Positions 7,776 through 13,598 of a stretch of 13,598 bases of DNA are shown piece by piece. Under the pieces are notes generated by a model. The model worked only from the letters and a program-made list of their open reading frames with translations, searched no databases and was not told where the DNA came from. How positions within the stretch are numbered: position 1 is the first letter of the stretch; the number at the start of each line of letters is the position of its first letter. Origin of the DNA: Planctomycetota bacterium (GTDB lineage Bacteria > Planctomycetota > Planctomycetia > Pirellulales > Pirellulaceae); assembly GCA_023430365.1 (NCBI GenBank), contig JAEZAS010000400.1:1-13598 (forward strand), given 5' to 3'. The position numbers were made by a program, and so were the translations under genes.

Positions 7776-9104
7776 TTACAGCGTGAACTGGACGCCGAAG
7801 GCGATGCCGCTGCCGTAGCGGATGCGGCCGTAGAAGTCGAACGGGACCTGGTTTTCGATCAAGGCGATCGCGTAGCCCTCGAAGTGTTTGGTGAAGTGGT
7901 AGCTGCCGTGGATCAGGCCGCGGTGAACGGCTTCGTCGTGGGCGGCGATGCCGAGCGATTGCTGCGGGAAGAAGTCGCCGTAGTTCAGGTGCCACTCCCA
8001 TTTGGCGCCGCGATAGCCGAGGTCGACGTAGTAGCCGAAACCCGTGAACGGTTCCAGGAAGCCTCGGTTGAAGTCGCGGAAGTAGATGCTGCGGCCCCAG
8101 GTGATGTCGTTCGGGTTGAGGCCCGGTTTGCGGAGGCCGTACTCGTCGTAGATCGCTTCGGCGGACAACGTCCAACGGCCGTTGCGAATCATGGCGTCGA
8201 CGCCGACGTGTTGATTGAACGTCTTCTGATGTTCCGAGCCGATGCCGTCCTGCACCTTGATCGACGAGCCGAACGAGTACCAATCCCCTTCCATGCCGAC
8301 GCGGGCGATCAGGGCTTTGGAACTGTTGGTGTCGCGCTCCGGGCCGCCGTTGGTCAGTGCGGCGGTGAACACGAACGGTTCCGGGTCCCACTGGGCGAGG
8401 AACCCGGTCTCACGAAACAGAATCGCCTCAGAGCGGATGAAGGGCGAGTCGGCGAAGTTGTTGAAGTAGTTCGGGAAGTAGAACTTGCCGAACGGCGTCA
8501 CGAACCGGCCCATCGCCATGTAGAAATCGCCGCGGCGGGCCGAGAGGTAGAGCTGCGAAATCTGGAACAGGTCGATGTCGTAGTGCGGGGCAAAGGCGAT
8601 GCGTTCCGGGTTGTCGACCAGGATGTTGCGATCGAACGCCTGGTTGAGAAAGAACTCGCCGTCGACGCCGATCTCCCACGCTCCAGCCTGGTGCTGAATG
8701 CCGCCGTCGATGACGCCCTCGGCGCCGAACGTGGCTTCCTGGCCGGTGAATTCCCAGCGTTGATCGTTCCAGTAGTAGCCGCGGGCCTTGCCGCCAAAGT
8801 GCCAGGTGAAGTCGGGGCCGCAGCAGCCTTCGAGACAGTCGGACGGAGGGGGCGCGTAGTCGAAGGCGCCGGCCATTTCGCTCGCCACGTCGGTTGGCGG
8901 GAGCGTCTCGAGCGGCAGCGTGGAATTGGAGCCCCAAATGTCGTCGGGCAACCGCTCGAGGCCGTTGGCTGCGGCGGGAGGAACCGGCTGCTCGTAGGCA
9001 ACGGACTCGCCAAGCAGCGGCGCATACGGCTGTTGGCCGAGAGCGAGGCTGGCTGACATGCTGAGCAAGAACAGAGACGTGAACCGGAATGCAAACGAGG
9101 TCAT
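7776..9104 (-). CDS. Outer-membrane porin-like beta-barrel protein
   Basis: The frame is open upstream, but the ATG at 9102-9104 begins a typical signal peptide (Phe/Leu-rich core, LALG before QQ, cleavage near residue 23), so I place the start there, giving 442 residues. No clear Shine-Dalgarno is visible. After a Pro-rich linker (residues 30-88) comes a CLEGCC cluster (Cys90, 94, 95), then a long region of alternating aromatic and polar residues typical of beta strands. Examples are FTWHFGGKARGYYWND, FFLNQAF, SQLYLSARRGDFYMAMGRFVTPFG and FTGFGYYVDLGY. It ends GVQFTL, a barrel-type final strand. The GRFVTPFG and NGG motifs recall porins that planctomycetes carry in many copies. I infer an outer-membrane channel or structural barrel; the substrate is unknown. 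The gene is single, with about 450 bp of non-coding DNA upstream. Confidence 0.85.
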   Translation of the reverse strand: MTSFAFRFTSLFLLSMSASLALGQQPYAPLLGESVAYEQPVPPAAANGLERLPDDIWGSNSTLPLETLPPTDVASEMAGAFDYAPPPSDCLEGCCGPDFTWHFGGKARGYYWNDQRWEFTGQEATFGAEGVIDGGIQHQAGAWEIGVDGEFFLNQAFDRNILVDNPERIAFAPHYDIDLFQISQLYLSARRGDFYMAMGRFVTPFGKFYFPNYFNNFADSPFIRSEAILFRETGFLAQWDPEPFVFTAALTNGGPERDTNSSKALIARVGMEGDWYSFGSSIKVQDGIGSEHQKTFNQHVGVDAMIRNGRWTLSAEAIYDEYGLRKPGLNPNDITWGRSIYFRDFNRGFLEPFTGFGYYVDLGYRGAKWEWHLNYGDFFPQQSLGIAAHDEAVHRGLIHGSYHFTKHFEGYAIALIENQVPFDFYGRIRYGSGIAFGVQFTL

Positions 9105-9552
9105 CGTGCTGCGGCGGGCGTGGCAGTTCGTCCGTGGGCGCATGGGGCCTCCCTTTGCGAGTTCGGAGCGCAGGTCTGTCGCGGCTGGGTCGTGCCCAAG
9201 GAAGACACCGCGACGCTGGCTTCGAGACCGGAGCGGGTGGCCGGTGCGGGCGAAGCGGAGAGCGGGCGGCGGTTTACCAGTTAGAGCGAGTGCGCCGGTG
9301 GTAGCGGCCGCACTGCCTGGGCACGTTATGCTTCGACCCGCAACAATCGATTCATCCAGAACGAGCACTACACGAGGCACAACCGCTAAAACCGCCAAGC
9401 TTCACGCACCTGCCGCAGCTTCACAGATCTTGCTAGTCGCAGGGCGATTGACTGATCGGGGAAGCGCGACAGTGAGAGCGCGCAAGACCTGCCTGGGGCG
9501 GCGGAGGGAGTTGTCGAGAAGGCCTTGCCCTAACAGCGGACGAGCGGTTCGG
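9105..9552. other. Non-coding region upstream of the porin gene
   Basis: This stretch of about 450 bp lies between two minus-strand genes and must hold the porin promoter. Long frames run through it on both strands, but they lack ribosome sites and protein-like composition and are extensions forced by high GC. I found no convincing -35/-10 pair, terminator or repeat. The AT-richer part on the minus strand around 9330-9440 is the best place to look for a promoter. Confidence 0.5.
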
Positions 9553-9996
9553 CTACTCGGCGAGGGGAACCTGGGTCTGCAGCAGGCTGGTCACTACGGC
9601 GTTGAACACCGGCTCGGTCTGCTCGAATTCGCGACTTTCGGCCTGGTAGTGCCAGATGAGGGTGTAGGTCGGGGTTTTCAAGCTGCGGACTTTGGCTTCG
9701 ACAAGCAAATCCAAGTAGAAGAAGCAGATATCCACGCCCCAGGTGTTGATGTCGCCTACCTGGTCGTCGGCTTCGAGGATTTCCAACTCGGGATAGACCT
9801 CGCGGATGGACTCGATGACTTCGTCGATCAGCGGAGCGGTGTCCTGGCGAGCTGGGTAAATATGCAAGGAGAGGAAGGCGGTGTGCTCGCTTTGGATGGT
9901 GACCGAGCGTGGCCAGCTGCCTTGCTCCTCGTCCATCAAGGACCAGTTCTCGGGGTAGAGGAAGCGGATTCCGTGGCTCTCGTAAACTGCGGGCAT
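9553..9996 (-). CDS. Small PsbP/DcrB-like hypothetical protein (147 aa)
   Basis: This 147-residue acidic protein has no signal peptide or membrane segment. It starts at ATG 9994-9996 with AGGAA eight bases upstream. The opening GIRFLYPENWSL is the 'YP..W' hallmark seen at the start of PsbP/DcrB/MOG1-fold domains. It is followed by VTIQSEHTAFLSLHIYP, a helix (APLIDEVIESIREVYPELEI), and strands through TYTLIWHYQ to a final helix (PVFNAVVTSLL). That pattern fits the alpha-beta sandwich fold. The assignment is by motif only and gives no specific function. The gene is divergent from the TPR gene across about 300 bp and is separated from the porin by about 450 bp, so it is probably its own transcription unit. 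Confidence 0.85.
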   Translation of the reverse strand: MPAVYESHGIRFLYPENWSLMDEEQGSWPRSVTIQSEHTAFLSLHIYPARQDTAPLIDEVIESIREVYPELEILEADDQVGDINTWGVDICFFYLDLLVEAKVRSLKTPTYTLIWHYQAESREFEQTEPVFNAVVTSLLQTQVPLAE

Positions 9997-10147
9997 GCTA
10001 GCAATTCCTGCACGATCCGGCGCACCGAGCGGCGCGCTGGCGTGGGGCTTTCAAGGTGGGTCAATTCCTCATTTTACCAACCGGGTCCAGGGCAGAAAGG
10101 CAAGCAAACCGGCGGCAAATCGTCAGTCGGGCTGCGGCGGGCCGACG

Positions 10148-10176
10148 TTGCCGGTGATTCGGGCATTTGGTACATG
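10148..10176 (+). promoter_or_regulatory. Candidate promoter for the TPR gene
   Basis: TTGCCG (10148-10153) and TACATG (10171-10176) are separated by 17 bp, and TGG directly before the latter makes an extended -10. Both hexamers are imperfect. The same TGGTACA word occurs before the gene at 6498. Confidence 0.3.
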
Positions 10177-10253
10177 TTCCGTCCCGAAATCTCGGCTGTG
10201 CTTGGGGTTCCCCCTCCCGAAAGTCTCGGAAGGCAGCCGATATTAGGGGATAG

Positions 10254-10274
10254 GGGCCGAAATGAGTTCGGCCC
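10254..10274 (+). other. Leader hairpin ahead of the TPR gene ribosome site
   Basis: GGGCCGAA (10254-10261) and TTCGGCCC (10267-10274) pair perfectly around ATGAG. It ends 13 bases before the GAGGGA ribosome site (10288-10293). No T-run follows, so it is more likely a 5' leader structure than a terminator. Confidence 0.5.
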
Positions 10275-10302
10275 GGCTTCACTCCTTGAGGGAATGGCAC
10301 GG

Positions 10303-11298
10303 ATGCTCAAGCAACGGCTTGCTGACGCCCGGCTGCGCGCGGGTTCGCGCCACCGGTTGTTGCCGCCGGCTGCTTCGTTGCCTCAACTCGTCCGCGGAGT
10401 GATGGTGTATGCCCTGCTGCTTGGGCTCGTCTTGGCCGGAAGCGGCTGTCGGGCCCTTAGCTGCAAGCAGGCCAGCGACGAGAGCATCTCGGTCGCCCGC
10501 CAACTCTCTTTGCAGGGCATGGGAGCGCAGCAGAAAGGCCGCTGGGATCAGGCTGAATCGCTCTATGCCGCGGCGGTGACCCGCTGTCCGACCGACGAAC
10601 GGGCTCGCTGCGGATACGCCGAAAGCCTCTGGCAACGCGGTGCTCATGACGAAGCCGTCGCCCACATGGAAGAGGCGGTCCGCCTGTCGGGTGACGATCC
10701 CGAGCGGATGGTCCAGCTCGGCAACATGTATTTGTCGCTCGGCCAGCTGGACCGGGCTCAAGCGATTGCCGACAAAGCCATCGCCGCCAATCGCCACCTG
10801 TCGGGAGCGTGGGCTCTGCGAGGCGATATCCAGCGCGGTCAGAATCGGATGACCGACGCTCTGGCGAGTTATCACCGAGCGCTCAGTTTGCGGGAGCACT
10901 ATCCGGAAGTGCAGTTCGCCTTGGCCGAGTTGTACAGCCAGCAAGGCCGACCTCAGCGAGCATTGGCGACACTTCAGTCGCTATCGGATGACTTCCCGCC
11001 GGGGCAGATTCCGACAAACGTGCTCTATCGCGAAGGACTCGTCCTGCGGCAGCTTGGTCGCTATCAGGATGCCGCGAAGGCATTGGCCCAGGCCAGCCAG
11101 ACCGGAGAACCTTCGGCGGAGCTGCTGAACGAACTGGCTCGCACTCAAATGCTGGCGGGCGACCCTGCGAGCGCTGCACTCGCCAACGCCGCCGCGCTGG
11201 CGCGGGATCCGAACCACGGACCTTCGCAGCAATTGAAAACGGAACTCGACGGCCGGCAGCAGATGGCTGTCAGCGCCCGCTCGCTCGAGCGGTTCTAG
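10303..11298 (+). CDS. TPR-repeat protein with N-terminal membrane anchor or lipoprotein signal
   Basis: The frame is open far upstream, across the antisense PsbP-like gene. ATG 10303 has GAGGGA nine bases upstream and is my choice; ATG 10294 is too close to that site. The 331-residue product has a basic N-terminus, a hydrophobic segment at about 34-46 and then GSGC with Cys49, a lipobox-like but atypical site (Gly at -3). A later ATG at 10402 would give a compact signal ending at the same Cys. From residue 72 on, about seven 34-residue TPR units follow, each with the W/L-G-Y-A/P spacing, for example GAQQKGRWDQAESLYAAAV, LGNMYLSLGQLDRAQAIADK and GLVLRQLGRYQDAAKALAQA. TPR arrays mediate protein-protein contacts, here probably on the periplasmic side of a membrane. 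The partner is unknown. Confidence 0.88.
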   Translation: MLKQRLADARLRAGSRHRLLPPAASLPQLVRGVMVYALLLGLVLAGSGCRALSCKQASDESISVARQLSLQGMGAQQKGRWDQAESLYAAAVTRCPTDERARCGYAESLWQRGAHDEAVAHMEEAVRLSGDDPERMVQLGNMYLSLGQLDRAQAIADKAIAANRHLSGAWALRGDIQRGQNRMTDALASYHRALSLREHYPEVQFALAELYSQQGRPQRALATLQSLSDDFPPGQIPTNVLYREGLVLRQLGRYQDAAKALAQASQTGEPSAELLNELARTQMLAGDPASAALANAAALARDPNHGPSQQLKTELDGRQQMAVSARSLERF

Positions 11299-11300
11299 AA

Positions 11301-11317
11301 CTCTATCGACGATAGAG
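11301..11317. terminator. Short hairpin between convergent stops (possible bidirectional terminator)
   Basis: CTCTATC (11301-11307) and GATAGAG (11311-11317) pair around GAC in the 27-bp gap between the TPR stop and the kinase stop. There is no T-run on either strand, so it is a weak terminator, but its location fits a shared 3'-end structure. Confidence 0.45.
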
Positions 11318-11325
11318 CTGAGTGC

Positions 11326-13598
11326 TCACCGTTCTGCGGGCAGTTGCTCGACGGGCGTTTGGCTGAGCACGCGTTGCACCGTGGCCGCGTCGATCGGTTT
11401 CGTCAAATGCAGGTCGAATCCCGCCAGCTTCGACTTACGACGGTCGTCGTCCTGTCCCCAGCCCGTCAGCGCGACCAGCTTGATTGGCGGCGAGTGGTTC
11501 AGCGAGCGGATGTTGCGAGCCAGCTCATAGCCGCTCATCCGCGGCAGCCCCAGATCGAGAAAGGCTGCGTCGAACGAGTTGTCCTTGAGCATCTCGAGGG
11601 CTTGCTGGCCATCGTGGGCCACTTGAGCGTCGTGCCCGAGAAGCTGTAGCACGCGGCCGAGGCTCTGCGCCGCGTCGACGTTGTCGTCCACGATCAGCAC
11701 TCGATGATGCCGGCTGTTCGAAGCATTATTGGATGGGCTGGCCAACGACTTCGGCACTTCGTCGGCGTGCTCCGAAAGCGGCAGGCGGATGATGAACTCG
11801 CTCCCTTGCCCCTTACCTTCGCTGTGAGCAGAGATTGTTCCCCCGTGCAGCTCCACGAGACTTCGCACGAGCGACAACCCGATGCCCAGCCCACCGCCCG
11901 CGCGAGGATCGGCATCGTCAGCCTGTACGAACACGTCGAACACGTGCGGTAGAAGCTCGGGCGAGATGCCAATGCCCGTGTCTCGGACCCGGAGCACCAC
12001 CTCGCTCCCTTCAACGTCGGCCGACAACACAATCTCGCCACCGGGCTCGGTGTACTTGGCCGCGTTGTTGAGCAGGTTGGCAAGCACCTGCTCGACGCGC
12101 GTGGGATCGACGTCCAACTGAATCGACACCGCCGGCAGGGTGAGGATCGTCTCGTGCTGCCGCGACTCGATCAACGGGCGAGTCGTTTCGAGCGCCCGAC
12201 TGACCAGCTCCGACAGCTCAACCCGTTCGCGGTGCAGCTGAATCTTCCCCCGACTGATGCGGGAGATATCGAGCAGATCGTCCACCAGGCGGGCCATCTG
12301 TTCCACCTGGCGTTCGACGATATCGCGCGCCCATTGAAGTTCCGGATCGTCCACTCCCTTAAGCTTCATCACCTCGACTGAGCTGCGAATCGGCGCCAGC
12401 GGGTTACGCAGCTCATGGGCAAGCGTCGCCAGGAAGACGTCCTTCCTTCGGTCCGCCTCGCGAGCTTCGGCGTAGAGCTGGCAGTTTTCGATGCTGATCG
12501 CCGCACGGCGGACGAGGTCCTCAGCCAGCGCCAGATCGGACTGTCGATAGGTCCTGCCCGACTCCGCCGAGATGAACGTCATCACACCGACCGGCTTGCC
12601 GCGAACCACGAGCGGCACTCCGATGTACGAGCGCAAGCCAAGCTGCCGAATCAACTCCGCTTGCCTCGGATCGCGACTGGCCAGCACCAAGTCGGAGTCG
12701 CTCATCCGCTCGATCCATTCCGAGTGGCCATCGCGCAGAATCGCCCACACACCGCGTGGCGCCGTCGGATCGGGCGGAAACTCCCGATACACCTGATGCG
12801 CTAGTTCCACCTTCGCTGGATCGACATGCGCCACCGCCAGCCGACGCAGATTGCCCTGCGCATCGAGCATGTCGACCGCGCACCAGTCGGCAAAAAACGG
12901 CACCGCCAGCCAGGCCACACGCTGCAGCGTGCTCTCGTAGTCCACCAGCTCGCTGATCGCGGCGCTCGCGTCCGCCAGGAACTTGGCCGACTGTTCGTTC
13001 TGCTTCCGCTCGGTCACGTCGGTCGCCATGCTGACCAGAAAGCGACGCCCGTCATGCAACTTGCCCGGCGCGGAAACCATGAAGCTCCACAGCCGACGCT
13101 CGCCGCTCTTGGTGACAATCTCCCGTTCCGCTTCGACGGCAGCCTCATTGCTCTCAAACACACGCTGCACGCTCGCCGCGACTTCGTTCGCCTCATCGCC
13201 GTAGGCCTTTCGCAGCCAGTCGTCGTAGGTCGGAATGTCTTCGCGCGTGTATCCGCTCAGGCGAGTCCATGTCTCGCTCAGTTGCAGGATCTCGCCATCC
13301 TCGGTGTGAATCACAATCGGAATCGGCGCCTTCACGATCGCGCGGCGGAACTGTTCTTCGCTCCGCGACAGCACCTCCTCGACGCGCTTGCGCTCCGTGA
13401 TGTCGACACACACCCCCACCATCCGCTGCGGCTGACCGTCTGCGTCGCGCGAGAGCTTGCCGCGTCCTTCCACCCAGCGCAAGCTGCCGTCGGGCAGAAG
13501 CAAGCGATACTCGATCTGATGGTCTTCGCCGTGCGAGAGCGTTTTCCCAATCCGTTCCTGAACGTATTCCCGATCGTCTGGGTGCACATCGCTCAGAA
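11326..13598 (-). CDS. Hybrid sensor histidine kinase (PAS-PAS-GAF-HisKA-HATPase-REC), 5' end outside the window
   Basis: The frame is open to the right edge; residues LSD before the GTG at 13585 still belong to a PAS domain, so the gene starts outside. Numbering from that GTG, PAS/PAC 1 runs to about 68 (HPDD, VDITERKR), PAS 2 about 75-195 (VTERKQNE), and GAF about 205-370. The HisKA domain follows with phospho-accepting His391 in LATLAHELRNPLAPI. The HATPase domain has the N-box near 504-508 (NLLNNAAKYT), the G1 box DTGIGI near 536 and the G2 box GGGLGIGLSLV near 564. A C-terminal receiver has Asp634/635, phospho-acceptor Asp678 in FLDLGLPRMSG, Thr708 and Lys730. It is therefore a cytoplasmic-type hybrid kinase that passes phosphate to its own receiver and probably on to an HPt or regulator elsewhere. 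All catalytic residues are present. No membrane segment is seen in the visible part. No partner response regulator lies in the window. Confidence 0.96.
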   Translation of the reverse strand, partial: LSDVHPDDREYVQERIGKTLSHGEDHQIEYRLLLPDGSLRWVEGRGKLSRDADGQPQRMVGVCVDITERKRVEEVLSRSEEQFRRAIVKAPIPIVIHTEDGEILQLSETWTRLSGYTREDIPTYDDWLRKAYGDEANEVAASVQRVFESNEAAVEAEREIVTKSGERRLWSFMVSAPGKLHDGRRFLVSMATDVTERKQNEQSAKFLADASAAISELVDYESTLQRVAWLAVPFFADWCAVDMLDAQGNLRRLAVAHVDPAKVELAHQVYREFPPDPTAPRGVWAILRDGHSEWIERMSDSDLVLASRDPRQAELIRQLGLRSYIGVPLVVRGKPVGVMTFISAESGRTYRQSDLALAEDLVRRAAISIENCQLYAEAREADRRKDVFLATLAHELRNPLAPIRSSVEVMKLKGVDDPELQWARDIVERQVEQMARLVDDLLDISRISRGKIQLHRERVELSELVSRALETTRPLIESRQHETILTLPAVSIQLDVDPTRVEQVLANLLNNAAKYTEPGGEIVLSADVEGSEVVLRVRDTGIGISPELLPHVFDVFVQADDADPRAGGGLGIGLSLVRSLVELHGGTISAHSEGKGQGSEFIIRLPLSEHADEVPKSLASPSNNASNSRHHRVLIVDDNVDAAQSLGRVLQLLGHDAQVAHDGQQALEMLKDNSFDAAFLDLGLPRMSGYELARNIRSLNHSPPIKLVALTGWGQDDDRRKSKLAGFDLHLTKPIDAATVQRVLSQTPVEQLPAER

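Larger units (their letters stand above)
9997..10302. other. Divergent intergenic region between the PsbP-like and TPR genes
   Basis: This region of about 300 bp must serve two divergent promoters. For the plus-strand gene it holds a candidate promoter (10148-10176) and an 8-bp leader hairpin (10254-10274). An AT-rich patch at 10060-10080 could belong to the minus-strand promoter, but no clean hexamers are visible. No coding signal. Confidence 0.45.

Noticed and set aside
7761..9056. A 431-codon plus-strand open frame antisense to the porin
   Set aside because: Composition is Val/Glu/Ala/Arg-rich without motifs, while the minus strand has a signal peptide and a barrel pattern.
9105..9398. 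Upstream extension of the porin frame
   Set aside because: The segment has no ribosome site and would bury the signal peptide about 98 residues inside the protein.
9058..10302. Upstream extension of the TPR frame
   Set aside because: It crosses the antisense PsbP-like gene and a non-coding region, has no family resemblance, and the ribosome site at 10288-10293 marks the true start.
11326..13598. A special or novel signalling system at the right edge
   Set aside because: The domain order and all catalytic motifs are those of common hybrid histidine kinases, and no unusual output domain or partner is visible.

Overview
The window is GC-rich DNA that reads as a chromosomal segment of a planctomycete, most likely of the Pirellulales type. 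The evidence is a porin with an N-proximal Cys cluster, GTG starts, small lineage-style hypothetical proteins and short REP-like palindromes in the gaps. This placement is inferred from protein style, not from any search. Both ends cut through genes: an aldehyde dehydrogenase at the left edge and a hybrid histidine kinase at the right edge.

Layout. Bases 3-1469 (+) encode the C-terminal part of a 1-pyrroline-5-carboxylate dehydrogenase (proline or arginine to glutamate catabolism). Two small multi-pass membrane proteins lie convergent to it on the minus strand (1474-2028 and 2060-2635). They are tandem paralogues that probably form an operon. A 355-bp divergent intergenic region with strong hairpins separates them from carB (2991-6278, +), a complete carbamoyl-phosphate synthase large subunit (pyrimidine and arginine synthesis); carA is not in the window. 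Two small plus-strand genes of unknown function follow (6498-6725 and 6927-7148), with a textbook intrinsic terminator between them.

Bases 7149-7775 form a gene-free region between convergent genes, and it is the most structured non-coding part of the window. It holds an inverted pair of REP-like palindromes, a 13-bp tandem duplication, an AT-rich island with repeated TTGAC words, and two 46-nt elements with the same geometry (12-bp motif, 27 nt, 7-bp inverted arm) that flank a further long inverted repeat.

The right part carries an outer-membrane porin-like beta-barrel (7776-9104, -), a small PsbP/DcrB-like protein (9553-9996, -), a TPR-repeat membrane-anchored protein or lipoprotein (10303-11298, +), and a PAS-PAS-GAF-HisKA-HATPase-REC hybrid sensor kinase (11326 to the right edge, -).

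The genes look like mostly independent housekeeping or envelope functions rather than one dedicated pathway. I found no convincing defence system, prophage, CRISPR array, tRNA, rRNA or intact mobile element. The observations most worth pursuing are the repeated 46-nt palindromic element at 7408-7645 and the in-frame extra segment in the dehydrogenase.
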